DNA from: Rhodoblastus sp963703385
Lineage (GTDB): Bacteria; Pseudomonadota; Alphaproteobacteria; Rhizobiales; Beijerinckiaceae
DNA: 64,000 nucleotides
Direction of reading: 5' to 3'
Assembly: GCA_963703385.1 (NCBI GenBank)
Contig: OY969816.1
Span: forward strand, 1,798,001 to 1,862,000
Both the position numbers and the translations under genes were made by a program. The notes below the pieces were generated by a model. The model was not told the origin of the DNA. It was given only the letters and a program-made list of their open reading frames with translations, and ran no database searches. Shown one piece after another: positions 33,413 through 43,161 of the stretch. Numbering within the stretch: position 1 is the stretch's first letter; every line of letters starts with the position of its first letter.

Positions 33413-34828
33413 CTATTTTCCGCGAGGTTTGACGGGCCTGCCGGGCTTTTGCGTGCCGCCGGACTTGGGGGCGCCGCCGGACTTGGGGGCGCTCCCGCCC
33501 GGCTCGCGACGAAAAAATTTGGCGGCGCCGGTGTCGCCGGAGAATTTATCCTTGCCGCCCGCGGTCTTGCGCGTCCGGCCCGGCCTGTCGAAGCTGGTTT
33601 CGCTCATCTCGCGCTCCGCCCTGAACCGCCGGGCGTTGCGGCTGTGTTGGGCTTCCGCGCCGCGTTCCGGACCTTTGGCCGCGACGCTGACGCGCTCGAC
33701 CAAAACCTTGCGGCCCTTGCGGTCCTCGGTGGCGGCGCTTTCGATGCGGCGGCGCGGGCCTTTTTCCGCTTTGGCCCGGTCATCGCGCAAGGCTGACACA
33801 TACTTGCGCGGACGCGGCTTTTCCGTCCCGGGGCGCGGCTTTTCAGTCGCTGCGCGTGGCTTTTCAGTCGCTGCGCGAGGCCTGGGCTCGTCGCGGTCGA
33901 CCGGCGGCCGTTTTGGGCGCGGCCCGGTTCTTTCCCGCTCGGGGTCCCATTTGGGGCGCGGCTCCGGCTCCGGCGTCCGGTCGATGATCGGCCCGTCGAA
34001 ATCGACGCCGGCCTGTTCGGCGAGGCTCGCGCCAAGCTGGTCGGCGAGCACCCGCGTGCGCACTTCCTCGACCGCGCCGTCGGCCATTTCGCCAAGCTGA
34101 AACGGCCCGTAAGAGAGGCGGATCAGCCGGTTGGTCGCAAGCCCCAAAAATTCGAGCAGACGCTTGACCTCGCGGTTCTTGCCCTCGCGCAGGCCCAGAG
34201 TGATCCAGACATTGGCGCCCTGCACCCGGTCGAGCCGCGCCTCGACCCCGGCGTAATCCACGCCGTCGATGGTCACGCCCTTGGCCAAAGTATCGAGCTT
34301 CGCCTGATCGGTCGCGCCATTGGCCCGCGCGCGATAGCGGCGCAGCCAGCCGGTCGAGGGCAGCTCCAGCACCCGGGCCAGCCCGCCGTCATTGGTCAGC
34401 AGCAGCAGGCCCTCGGTATTGATGTCGAGCCGCCCGACCGACATCAGGCGCGGCAGATGCGGATTCTTCTCCGCAATGTAATCGAAGACGGTGGCGCGGC
34501 CCTCGGGGTCGCGATCCGTCGTCACCAGCCCGCGCGGCTTGTGGAACAGGAACAGCCGCGTGCGCTCGCGGGTGGACAGCGGATGGCCATCGACCGTCAC
34601 CTTGTCCTGGTCGGTGACATTTTTCGCCGCGCTGGTCAGGACCTGGCCATTGACCGCCACCCGGCCCTGCGCGATCCAGCTTTCGGCGTCGCGGCGCGAG
34701 CACAGCCCCGCGCGCGCCATGACCTTGGCGATGCGCTCGCCCTCATGGGCCTTGGCCTCCGGCTTTTTCGCCGGCGCCCGTTTCGCGAACGGCTTGCGGG
34801 CGGGCTTTTTGTCTCTGTCGTTTTTCAT
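33413..34828 (-). CDS. rluB: 23S rRNA pseudouridine synthase, RluB/RsuA family
   Basis: 471 residues. A basic N-terminal tail (about 1-30) precedes an S4 RNA-binding domain, ERIAKVMARAGLCSRRDAESWIAQGRVAVNG. The catalytic domain follows, with the Asp in GRLDINTEGLLLLTNDG and later NREVKRLLEFLGL. The C-terminal ~190 residues are a basic, Pro/Lys/Arg-rich extension with short in-frame repeats (RAATEKP twice, APKSGG twice), common in alphaproteobacterial RluB. Likely site is U2605 of 23S rRNA by family. Confidence 0.92.
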   Translation of the reverse strand: MKNDRDKKPARKPFAKRAPAKKPEAKAHEGERIAKVMARAGLCSRRDAESWIAQGRVAVNGQVLTSAAKNVTDQDKVTVDGHPLSTRERTRLFLFHKPRGLVTTDRDPEGRATVFDYIAEKNPHLPRLMSVGRLDINTEGLLLLTNDGGLARVLELPSTGWLRRYRARANGATDQAKLDTLAKGVTIDGVDYAGVEARLDRVQGANVWITLGLREGKNREVKRLLEFLGLATNRLIRLSYGPFQLGEMADGAVEEVRTRVLADQLGASLAEQAGVDFDGPIIDRTPEPEPRPKWDPERERTGPRPKRPPVDRDEPRPRAATEKPRAATEKPRPGTEKPRPRKYVSALRDDRAKAEKGPRRRIESAATEDRKGRKVLVERVSVAAKGPERGAEAQHSRNARRFRAEREMSETSFDRPGRTRKTAGGKDKFSGDTGAAKFFRREPGGSAPKSGGAPKSGGTQKPGRPVKPRGK

Positions 34829-34875
34829 GGCGGTCTGATAGCAGAGGCGGCGATCTTTGCGAAACGATTTGCGCC

Positions 34876-35340
34876 ATGCCCGCCACGCCCGCCGACGAGA
34901 GACCGGACCCTTGGGAGCGCGCCTTCGCCGAAGCGCGGGCGGCCGCCGCGCGGGGCGAGGCGCCGATCGGCGCCTGTGTGGTCAAGGATGGCGAAATCCT
35001 TGCCGCCGCCGGCAACCGCACGATCCAGGACCATGACCCGACGGCGCACGCCGAAGTCATCGTCCTGCGCGAGGCGGCAAGAAAACTCAAGGACGAGCGG
35101 CTGACCGGCTGCGATCTTTACGTGACTTTGGAGCCCTGCGCCATGTGCGCCGGGGCGATGTCCTTCGCCCGCATCCGTCGGCTTTATTTCGCGGCGGAGG
35201 ACGAAAAAGGCGGCGCCGTCGAGAACGGCCCGCGTTTTTTCGCCCAGAAAACCTGCCACCACCGCCCGGAGGTCTATGGCGGCATCCGCGCCAGCGAAGC
35301 CGCCGACCTGTTGCGCGATTTCTTCAAGGCGCGTCGGTGA
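34876..35340 (+). CDS. tadA: tRNA(Arg) adenosine-34 deaminase
   Basis: 154 residues. Converts A34 to inosine in tRNA-Arg(ACG). Zinc-deaminase motif HAE at about 58-60 with catalytic Glu, and PCAMC at about 87-91; the TLEPCAMCAGAM and FGA-like FAAEDEKGGAVENGPRFF segments match TadA. Diverges from rluB with a 47-bp gap. Confidence 0.93.
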   Translation: MPATPADERPDPWERAFAEARAAAARGEAPIGACVVKDGEILAAAGNRTIQDHDPTAHAEVIVLREAARKLKDERLTGCDLYVTLEPCAMCAGAMSFARIRRLYFAAEDEKGGAVENGPRFFAQKTCHHRPEVYGGIRASEAADLLRDFFKARR

Positions 35341-35448
35341 AGTCCCCTTTCGGGCGTTTACCGGGAAAGGGAGCGCAACCTCGATGGCGCGGCGGGTGCA
35401 ACTCGTGCGATATAGCCGGCGTCGCTTGAGCTGGAGCATCGGGGAAGA

Positions 35449-36744
35449 ATGACGGACTTGAGCCTGGGGGCTTCGGCCTTCGAACAACATCCCTTTCGCG
35501 CGCGCATCCTCGGGGAATTGCATGCGCGGCCGACGCGCCCGCTGGAGGCGCCGGCGCGCATTCTGCATTTCGCCTTTCCGACCGATTCCGCCCGCGCCGA
35601 GGCCGACCGGGCCGCCGTGACCACCTTATGCGTCGAACGCGGCCTGCCCGGCCCCGATCCGCAAAGCCGCCAGTTCCGCGTGGAGATGCAGGGCGCGGCC
35701 CTGGTCTGGGAGCGCCATGGCGAATTCGTCACCCATAGCTGGGAATTCTCAGGGCTCGACGCCGAAGAGCCGTTCTCGCCGTCGCCGGACGCCTTGATGC
35801 GGAAAATTCGGATGCTGCCGCAGCCGGGCCCCCTGCTGGTCGCCGCCGATCTCCACCTGCTTCCCGGCGACCGCGATCCGGCGCAAATCGCCGCCCTGTT
35901 CGGGCCGCTGCAGGCGGCGGTCAGCGAGGCCAATTCCGGCCGGGCGCTGATCGCCAGCGATTTCGCCCCCGACACGTTCGGCTTCGTGCGCATTTTCGTC
36001 GCCAACCGCTCCATGCCGCCGTTGTCCGCCGGACGACTGGCGCAAAGACTGCTGGAAATCGAGACCTATCGCACCCTCGCCCTGATGGGCCTGCCCGAAG
36101 CCCAAAACCTCGCGCCCTCGATCCGCCGCATCGAACATGAATTGCCGCGCCTGCTCGACGCCATGACCCAAGCGACCGGCGTCGAGCAGAATCGCGCCCT
36201 GCTCGACGCGCTCACCGGCCTGGCGTCGGAGCTGGAGGTCGGCGCGGCGGCGAGCCTCTATCGTTTCGGCGCCACCCGCGCCTATGACGATCTGGTGCGC
36301 TCGCGGCTCGATGCGATCGGCGAGACGCGGCTGGCCGATTACCCGAACTGGTCCGGCTTCCTCACCCGCCGCCTCCAGCCGGCCATGCGCACCTGCCGCA
36401 ACACCGAGGAGCGCCAGGCCGATCTCTCCCGAAAACTGGCGCGCGCCGCCCAGCTTTTACGCACACGCGTCGATACGGAAGTGGAGGCGCAGAACAGCGA
36501 CCTCCTGCGCCAGATGGGCGAGCGCGTGCAATTGCAGTTGCGCTTGCAGCAGACGGTGGAAGGGCTCTCGGTCGCGGCGATCACCTATTACATCGCCAGC
36601 GTCTTCCATCATGTGCTCGACGGCGCCAAGGAGGCCGGCGTCCGGCTCGAGCCCAGCAAGGACACCGCGATCGCGATTCCCTTCATCGCCGCCTTCGTCG
36701 CCTGGACGGTCTGGCGCATCCGCCGCAAGCATCACGGCAAGTGA
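35449..36744 (+). CDS. DUF3422 family membrane protein
   Basis: 431 residues with ATG 35449 preceded by ggggaag. The N-terminus HPFRARILGELHARPTRPLEAPARILHFAF is the DUF3422 signature. The middle is soluble with a probable coiled coil (about 320-360, RNTEERQADLSRKLARAAQLLRTR). Two C-terminal transmembrane segments close the protein (AITYYIASVFHHVLDGAK and IPFIAAFVAWTVWRIRR). Resembles CorA-like topology (soluble domain then two helices), but function is not established. Confidence 0.88.
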   Translation: MTDLSLGASAFEQHPFRARILGELHARPTRPLEAPARILHFAFPTDSARAEADRAAVTTLCVERGLPGPDPQSRQFRVEMQGAALVWERHGEFVTHSWEFSGLDAEEPFSPSPDALMRKIRMLPQPGPLLVAADLHLLPGDRDPAQIAALFGPLQAAVSEANSGRALIASDFAPDTFGFVRIFVANRSMPPLSAGRLAQRLLEIETYRTLALMGLPEAQNLAPSIRRIEHELPRLLDAMTQATGVEQNRALLDALTGLASELEVGAAASLYRFGATRAYDDLVRSRLDAIGETRLADYPNWSGFLTRRLQPAMRTCRNTEERQADLSRKLARAAQLLRTRVDTEVEAQNSDLLRQMGERVQLQLRLQQTVEGLSVAAITYYIASVFHHVLDGAKEAGVRLEPSKDTAIAIPFIAAFVAWTVWRIRRKHHGK

Positions 36745-36795
36745 ACTTGGTGGGATGAGCCGGAGACGCGCGTCGCTCCCCCGGCCCCGGAAAGA

Positions 36796-37281
36796 TCAGT
36801 CTTCCAGCAGGCTGCGCAGCATCCACGCCGTTTTTTCGTGGATGTCGAGGCGCTGGGTCAGCAGATCGGCGGTCGGCTGGTCATTGGCCTCGTCCACAAG
36901 CTGGAACAAATCGCGGGCGGTTCGGGCGGTGGCTTCTTGCGCCTCGACCAGATGATGGACCATGGCGAGAGCCTTCGGAACGCCGTCGACCTCCTTCACC
37001 GAGGCGAGATTGACGAATTCCTTATATGTGCCCGGGGCCGGGAATCCGAGCGCCCGAATGCGTTCGGCGATCAGGTCGAGCGCGTTCCACTGCTCGGTAT
37101 ATTGCCCCATGAACATGAGATGTAGCGTGTTGAACATCGGGCCGGTGACGTTCCAGTGGAAATTATGGGTCATCAGATAGAGCGCGTAGGAATCCGCGAG
37201 GAGATGCGAAAGACCCTCGGCGATCTTCTCGCGCTTTCCCTCCGGAATGCCAATGTTGATTGCGGTTGATTTTTTCGACAT
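36796..37281 (-). CDS. dps: Dps-family DNA-binding ferritin-like protein
   Basis: 161 residues. Dodecameric iron-storage and DNA-protection protein. The ferroxidase site motif NFHWNVTGPMFNTLHLMFMGQYTEQWNALDLIAERIRALG (about 40-79) is intact. C-terminal DIHEKTAWMLRSLLED is typical. Likely stress-induced. Single-gene unit. Confidence 0.95.
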   Translation of the reverse strand: MSKKSTAINIGIPEGKREKIAEGLSHLLADSYALYLMTHNFHWNVTGPMFNTLHLMFMGQYTEQWNALDLIAERIRALGFPAPGTYKEFVNLASVKEVDGVPKALAMVHHLVEAQEATARTARDLFQLVDEANDQPTADLLTQRLDIHEKTAWMLRSLLED

Positions 37282-37498
37282 TGTAAAACCTCGGTTTTCG
37301 ATGAATTGACCAGTTTATCGCCCTTCGCGGCGGACTACGCTCGCGCGCTCTGCCTGTCGCCAACTTACGACGCGGCGCCAGAAAACATAGAGAATAAATG
37401 CAATTTTTTTGATCGATTTTTTCGATCGCAGACCCCGCACTCCCGGCGTCAAATTGCATCTCCCAGGAAACGCATTCTGCGCTAAAACTTTTATTTGA

Positions 37499-37543
37499 GC
37501 ATGATTTTTTCCGAAATCCGGTTTCCGTTTTTCGGCATCATGC
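37499..37543. repeat. Palindromic dispersed repeat overlapping a stop codon
   Basis: gcatgatttttt... and ...ttttcggcatcatgc form an imperfect hairpin (ccgaaa / tttcgg inside) of the gagcatgat-type element common between Rhizobiales genes. The TGA of the glycosyltransferase gene (37538-37540) lies in its right arm, so it may also act at that gene's 3' end. Confidence 0.6.
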
Positions 37544-38785
37544 GCTTTCCTTGCGCCAGACGAACAGCGAGCTGAGGGCGTAGTTCCACACCGAGCCCAT
37601 GAGCACGCCGGCGAGCGCCGAAAGCGAGACCTCGGGATAGAGCCGGTAAAGCCAGGCGGCGACGCCGACATTGGCGACCGCGCCGAAGCTGCAGACCACG
37701 TAGAAATACAGCAGCCCGCGCAGCAGGGGCCCCAAACCCTTCAGCTTGGCGTCGCGGTAGGTGATCATGTTGTTGATGTAGAAATTGCTGGTCATCGCCA
37801 CGACCACGGCGATGCTCTGGGCGACGGTGAAGGTGATGGGCAGCAGCGCCAGGGCCAGATTGACCGTGGACAGATGCACGACCACGCCGCTCAGGCCCAC
37901 CAGAGCGAAAAAGATGAAGCGCACCGGAATGCGCCCGCCGCTGACCTTGTTCAGCATCAGGCCGAGAAAATCGAGGCCGACCTTGATGTCGAATTTGGAC
38001 TCGCCCGCCAACCGTTCCCGGAACATATAGCCGACCTCCTCGATCTTCAGGTCCTGTTTGGCCGAGGCGACGAGATCCGCGAGGATCTTGAAGCCGGTGG
38101 GCGCGAGATCGGGCGCGCAATCCTCGACGATCTCGCGCTTCAGCATGAAAAAGCCGCTCATGATGTCGGAAAAGTCGGCGCGCAGAGCGTCCCTGGCGAT
38201 CCGGATGGCGAGCCGGCTGATCGCGGCGCGGCGCGGCGAAAAGCCGGCCTCGGCGGAGCCGCCCGCGACATGGCGGCTGCCGACCACGAGATCGGCCCCC
38301 TCGCGGATCTTTTGCAGCATTGTCGGCAGGATGCGCTCGTCGTGCTGCAGATCGGCGTCCATCACCGCGACCACCGGCGCGCTGGAGGCGAGCATGCCCT
38401 CGATGCAGGCGCCCGCGAGGCCACGCCGGTTGACGCGGCGCAGGCAGCGCACGCGCGGGTCGTCGCGGCCGATTTCCTTGGCGAGCGCCGCCGTGCCGTC
38501 GGGGCTGTCGTCGTCCACGACGACCATTTCCCAATCCGCGCCGGACAAGGCGGCGTCGACGCGCCGCACCAGTTCGCGCAGATTGCCGCTTTCGTTGAAG
38601 GTGGGAATGACGAGGGTGAGTTCGACGGCCAAGGACGGAAATTTCCTTTCGTGCGGCAAATCTGTTAGCTGCAAAGCCTCGCCGAGTACAGCCGGCCTTT
38701 TCGCCGCCGCGAGCAAAGGCGCATCGTCCGGGGCCGGCTCGCGCGCCTGCTGGATATCGGACCCAGGAGAAACGATCGCCCGCAT
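37538..38785 (-). CDS. GT2 glycosyltransferase (DPM1/GtrB-like) fused to a GtrA domain
   Basis: 415 residues. The N-terminal GT-A domain has VELTLVIPTFNESGNLRELV, VVDDDSPDGTA and AVMDADLQHDERIL, the dolichyl/undecaprenyl-phosphate mannose-synthase pattern. The C-terminal GtrA-like domain has four hydrophobic segments (from about 285). It probably transfers a sugar to undecaprenyl phosphate, giving the donor for the GT39 enzyme encoded divergently. The start at 38785 shares CATG with that gene's start. A TTG near 38632 just before the GT domain would be a more economical start and free the promoter. Confidence 0.88.
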   Translation of the reverse strand: MRAIVSPGSDIQQAREPAPDDAPLLAAAKRPAVLGEALQLTDLPHERKFPSLAVELTLVIPTFNESGNLRELVRRVDAALSGADWEMVVVDDDSPDGTAALAKEIGRDDPRVRCLRRVNRRGLAGACIEGMLASSAPVVAVMDADLQHDERILPTMLQKIREGADLVVGSRHVAGGSAEAGFSPRRAAISRLAIRIARDALRADFSDIMSGFFMLKREIVEDCAPDLAPTGFKILADLVASAKQDLKIEEVGYMFRERLAGESKFDIKVGLDFLGLMLNKVSGGRIPVRFIFFALVGLSGVVVHLSTVNLALALLPITFTVAQSIAVVVAMTSNFYINNMITYRDAKLKGLGPLLRGLLYFYVVCSFGAVANVGVAAWLYRLYPEVSLSALAGVLMGSVWNYALSSLFVWRKESA

Positions 38786-40365
38786 GAACGACAGCCTGTC
38801 AAAGGGAATCGAAGCCGCGTCCGGCGCCCGCTGGACGGCCGAACGGCGGACCTTTGTCCTGATTGTGGCAGTCCTTGCGTTAAGATTTGTTTTCGCCGCC
38901 GCGACCGGGCTTGGGATCGATGAATCCTATACGGTCGCGACCAGCCGCGTCCTGACGCTCAGCACATTCGACCATCCGCCGCTCGCCTGGTGGATCGCTC
39001 ATTTCGCCGCGAAAATCTTGGGCCAAGGGCCGCTGGCCCTGCGCGCGCCCTTCGTGCTGCTTTCCGGCGTCACGAGTTTCCTGATGTTCGCGCTGACCCG
39101 GCGGCTTTTTTCGGCAGAGGCCGGTTTTTACGCGGTTTTCGCGCTGGCGCTCTCGCCCGCGCTCGGCGTCGCCGACGCGGTGTGGATTCTGCCCGACGCG
39201 CCCCTGCTCACGGCCATGCTCGCCTGCGCCTTTTTTTTGGCGCGGGTCTTTTTCGCCGAGGACCGGGCCGCTGCCGGCAGCAACTGGCTGATGGCCGGTT
39301 TTTTCGCCGGGCTCGCCATGCTGTCCAAATATCACGGCGTGCTGCTGTTCGGCGGCGCCGGGCTTTTCGTGCTGCTCAGCCCTCGCCAGAGGTTCTGGCT
39401 GGCGACGCCCTGGCCCTGGCTCGCGGGCCTCGTCGCGCTGATCGTTTTTTCCCCCGTTCTGATCTGGAACGCACAGCATCATTGGGTTTCCTTCCTGTTC
39501 CAGGGCGGGCGCCCGGGGGCGGCGCATCTCCAGCTCGTCGCGCCGCTCGCCTTGATCGGGCTGCAATCGCTCTTTCTCGCGCCATGGATTTTCTTTCCGC
39601 TCGCGGCTTTGTTCCTGCGCGCGCTGTGGCGCGGGCCCGCTCAAGAGCGCGATTTCTTCCTCGCCTGCCTCGGGGCGTTTCCCATCGTGCTGTTCACCCT
39701 GGTTGCGCTGTGGTCCAGCCATCGCGTCCTGCCGCATTGGGCGGCGCCCGGCTATCTGATGATCTTTCCGCTGCTCGGGCGCGAGATCGCGGCGCGCGTG
39801 CAAGCCGGATCGGCGTTGCCGCGCCGGGCGCTGGCCGCCGCGACAGCCTTCACCTTGCTCGCGGCCGGCGCTGTCGTCGCCTTGCCGCATGCGCCGCTGA
39901 AAATGCTGGCCGGGAAGCGCGATCCCCTGATCGAAACGCTGGGCTGGGACGATTTTACGCACGCGCTCGAAGCCCGCGGATGGCGCAAGGACGATATGTT
40001 CATCGCCGCGACGCGCTGGTTCGAAGCGGGCAAGCTCGATGTCGCCCTGCAGGGCGACCCGCCGGTTCTGTGCCTCTGCGATGACCCGCGCGGTTTCGGA
40101 ATCATCCGAAATCCCGACCATTTCGTCGGCCGCGACGCGCTGATCGTGGGGCAAAACCTTTCGCTGGCCGAAGCCCGCGCGCGTTTCAAAAAATATTTCG
40201 AACTCGGTCGAACCGCTCGCTCCGGTGAACATACTGGCCGGCGATGAGCCCGCGGTCGTCCTCGACGTCTATCGCGCGACCCGGTTCCACGATCCCGCGC
40301 CGGAATTTTCGCTGACGCCTCCGACGCTTGCAAAAACGCCGCCCCGGCCCCAGTTCAAGGGCTGA
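38784..40365 (+). CDS. GT39/ArnT-like membrane glycosyltransferase, apparent 1-bp frameshift
   Basis: Multi-pass transferase using polyprenyl-phosphate sugars. The catalytic region has LGIDESYTVATSR and STFDHPPLAWW (PMT_2 DE and DHPP signatures), with about ten hydrophobic segments to residue 380. The printed frame stops at 40247 after FKKYFELGRTARSG. Deleting one G of GG at 40206-40207 gives FKKYFELVEPLAPVNIL and a further ~50 residues to 40365, ending TPPRPQFKG; total 526 residues. That tail looks like the family C-terminus. Works with the divergent GT2-GtrA gene. Confidence 0.87.
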
Positions 40366-40417
40366 CGATTTTCCGCGCCCGTCGGGACCGCGTCGGGAAG
40401 TCGCGTCCGGAGTCCGC

Positions 40418-41929
40418 ATGACCGCGACCACGCATTTCCTGCGCGAAACCTCGTATCGCGCCCTGCCGTCCGAGTTTTTCACGCCGGCGCCGATTTCGCC
40501 GCCGCCGTCGCCGCAATGGGTGGTGTTCAACGGCGCGCTGGCGGCCGAACTCGGCCTGCCCGAAGGCGCGGCGACGCCGGAGCTGCTGGAATGGCTTTCC
40601 GGCGGCCCGCCGCCCAAGGGCCGCGAAAATATTGCGCTCGCCTATGCCGGCCACCAGTTCGGCCAGTGGAACCCGATGATGGGCGACGGCCGCGCCGCGA
40701 TGATCGGTGAGATCGCCGCGCCGGACGGCGCGGTCTACGACGTCCATCTCAAGGGCTCCGGCCCGACCAAATTCGCCCGGCGCGGCGACGGCCGCGCCAC
40801 TTTGTCCGCCATGCTGCGCGAATATATCGTCAGCGAGGCCATGGCCGGGTTGAAAATTCCGACCACCCGCGCGCTGGCGGTGGTCGCCACCGGGGCGCCC
40901 GTCTATCGCGCGACCCCCCAGCCCGGCGCCGTGCTCACCCGGATCGCGCGCAGCCATGTGCGGGTCGGCACATTCGAATATGCCGCCAACGAGGACGCCC
41001 GGCGCAACCACGGCCCGCTGCTGACCCGAGCGCTCGCCGATCATTGCATCGCCCGGCTCTATCCCGAATTTTCCGGCGAGCCGGACGCCTATCTCGCCTT
41101 CTATTCGCAAGTCGTGGCGCGGCAGGCGCGGCTGGTCGCGCAATGGATGCTGGTCGGCTTCATCCATGGGGTGATGAACACCGACAACATGTCCATTTCC
41201 GGCGAAACCATCGATTTCGGCCCCTGCGCCTTCATGGACGGATTCAACCGGCGGCAGGTCTATTCCTCGGTCGACGCCGGCGGGCGTTACGCCTTCAACC
41301 GCCAGGCGCCGATCGCCTCGTGGAATCTGGCCCGGCTGGCGGAATGCCTTCTGCCTCTGTTCGACGCCGACGAGGGGGTGGCGTTGAGCCGGGCGGAACA
41401 AATGCTGGAACAGTTTCGGCCGGCTTATGGCGCGGCTCTGGCCGAGGGATTCGAGCGCAAGCTCGGCCTCAAGCCGGGCGATCCCGGCAACGAGCCCTTC
41501 ATCGCCAGCCTGTGGCGGCTGCTCGACGCCTCGAGCGCGGACTTCACGCTGTTTTTCCGCCGCCTGACCCGCGTCGCGGGCGGTGCCGACGACACGGACT
41601 TCCTGGATCTTTTCGCGCAGAACGAAGCCGCGACGCGCGAGGAGGCCGCGCGTTTCCTGGGCGATTGGCGCGGCCTGACGGCCGGCGAGGATTTCGCCGC
41701 GCGTGTAAAACTGATGCGGGGAGCCAATCCGATCGTCATCCCCCGCAATCACCGCGTCGAACAGGCGCTCGCCACCGCCAACGAGGGCGACCTCAAACCC
41801 ATGCTGCGTCTTTGCGCGGCGGTGAAAAACCCGTTCCGGGAGCCGGCGGCGCCGGAAAATCCCGACGACGACCTGGAAACGCCGCCCCGCCCCGAAGAAA
41901 AGGTGTGGGAGACTTTTTGCGGCACGTGA
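40418..41929 (+). CDS. selO: Protein adenylyltransferase SelO (YdiU/UPF0061)
   Basis: 503 residues from ATG 40418. Pseudokinase-fold enzyme that AMPylates proteins, linked to redox homeostasis in E. coli and yeast. Signatures: NGALAAELGLPEG, AYAGHQFGQWNPMMGDGRA (nucleotide site), LKGSGPTKFARRGDGRATL and HGVMNTDNMSISGETIDFGPCAFMD (catalytic Asn/Asp). C-terminal NPIVIPRNHRVEQAL is conserved in the family. Bacterial form without selenocysteine. Confidence 0.95.
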   Translation: MTATTHFLRETSYRALPSEFFTPAPISPPPSPQWVVFNGALAAELGLPEGAATPELLEWLSGGPPPKGRENIALAYAGHQFGQWNPMMGDGRAAMIGEIAAPDGAVYDVHLKGSGPTKFARRGDGRATLSAMLREYIVSEAMAGLKIPTTRALAVVATGAPVYRATPQPGAVLTRIARSHVRVGTFEYAANEDARRNHGPLLTRALADHCIARLYPEFSGEPDAYLAFYSQVVARQARLVAQWMLVGFIHGVMNTDNMSISGETIDFGPCAFMDGFNRRQVYSSVDAGGRYAFNRQAPIASWNLARLAECLLPLFDADEGVALSRAEQMLEQFRPAYGAALAEGFERKLGLKPGDPGNEPFIASLWRLLDASSADFTLFFRRLTRVAGGADDTDFLDLFAQNEAATREEAARFLGDWRGLTAGEDFAARVKLMRGANPIVIPRNHRVEQALATANEGDLKPMLRLCAAVKNPFREPAAPENPDDDLETPPRPEEKVWETFCGT

Positions 41930-42129
41930 CTTTTTGCGGCGCCTGAACCGCCGGCGCATGGTTAACGCCGTTCCTCCACGCGCGTTAACCCTGACGTTGC
42001 GTACCCCCTCGGTGCGATCATCCCTATAGTTAAGCTTAACCGTTTTTTCATCCGCCCGGTCCATCCTTGACCCATGTAAATCAGCGCAGGCGCGGCCAAC
42101 CCGCGCCGCGCCCGGCATGGGTTCCGGCG

Positions 42130-42495
42130 ATGAAATTTCAAGAATTCGAGCATGTCTATCTGCCGCGCATTCTGCTTCCGCTGCTCGGCGGCCTGTTCGT
42201 GATCTGCGCGCTGCACAGTGCGGCCCGGGCCGAAACCGGCGTTCTGGCCCTCGGGGCCGACAGTTACGTCGTCAAGGCCGATGAGGGCTATGGCGTCAAC
42301 GACTGCATTCGCGGCGGCGACGATTGCGCCAAGGTAGTGGCCGACGCCTGGTGCGAGGCCCATGGCCATGGCGACGCCAAGGCCTACGGCCGCGCCAGCG
42401 ACAATATCACCGGCTCGATCGTGAAATCGGCCGTCCGCGCGGGCGCTCGGCCGCATATTTCGGACGACGACGTGTTCATTACCTGCAGCGAATGA
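42130..42495 (+). CDS. Small exported hypothetical protein
   Basis: 121 residues from ATG 42130 (a TTG at 42067 is in frame). A signal peptide, ILLPLLGGLFVICALHSAARA, would be cleaved near residue 34. The mature part has four Cys (DCIRGGDDCAKVVADAWCEAHGHG and ITCSE) that could form disulfides, and AYGRASDNITGSIVKSAV. No function recognised. Confidence 0.7.
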   Translation: MKFQEFEHVYLPRILLPLLGGLFVICALHSAARAETGVLALGADSYVVKADEGYGVNDCIRGGDDCAKVVADAWCEAHGHGDAKAYGRASDNITGSIVKSAVRAGARPHISDDDVFITCSE

Positions 42496-42554
42496 ATTTT
42501 TCGCGGATGCAGGGCTGTTCGCGCCAGCGGATTTCCGGTGGCGCGCCGGCTCAT

Positions 42555-43085
42555 TTATTGAAGGAAATCCCCGCATTTGGGGGCCGCGCCGGCGCCCCAG
42601 GGCTCGATCGCCACCGTCGAGGTCGAATTCTTGGGCGAGCCTTCGACCAGCTTGTCGGTATAGACCATATAAACCAGCACGTTGCGTCTGGCGTCGCAGC
42701 CGCGCACGATCTGCATGCGCTTGAAGAACACCGAGCGGCTCTCGCGGAACACCACATCGCCTTGGGCGAATTTCTGCTTGAACTGGATCGGCGCATATTG
42801 CCGGCAGGCGAGCGAAACGTCCGAGGTCTGCTCGACCAGGCCAAAGGCGCCGGCGATCCCGCCCCGTTCCGGCGCGGTGAAATAGCAGGCGACCCCGGCG
42901 ACGACGGGATCGTCGATGGCGTAGGTCGCGAGCTTGTCGTTGGGCGTCAGCAGCTTGAAGGTCGTGGACTTGCGAAAGATCAGGTCGGGCTCGTCGCCGG
43001 CGCGCGCGCTCGCCGCGAAGGCCAAGAATCCAAAGGCCAAGCATGCAAAGGCGCAAAACAGGTTTTTCCGGAAAAAAGAAGTCAT
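42555..43085 (-). CDS. creA: CreA family periplasmic protein
   Basis: 176 residues from ATG 43085, with AAGGAG upstream; a longer frame to 43127 is less likely. The signal peptide ends near ASARA. Mature CreA features: TYAIDDPVVAGVACYFTAPERGGIAGAFGLVEQTSDVSLACRQ and a C-terminal VYMVYTDKLVEGSPKNSTSTV. The family is exported and widespread with no known activity. Diverges from the LigB-type gene. Confidence 0.9.
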   Translation of the reverse strand: MTSFFRKNLFCAFACLAFGFLAFAASARAGDEPDLIFRKSTTFKLLTPNDKLATYAIDDPVVAGVACYFTAPERGGIAGAFGLVEQTSDVSLACRQYAPIQFKQKFAQGDVVFRESRSVFFKRMQIVRGCDARRNVLVYMVYTDKLVEGSPKNSTSTVAIEPWGAGAAPKCGDFLQ

Positions 43086-43161
43086 CGGCTCGCCGCTCCT
43101 TATGGCGCCGCTTATATGACGACGCAAAACTCCGTTTCAAAGGGGCGCCCGCCAGAAAAGC

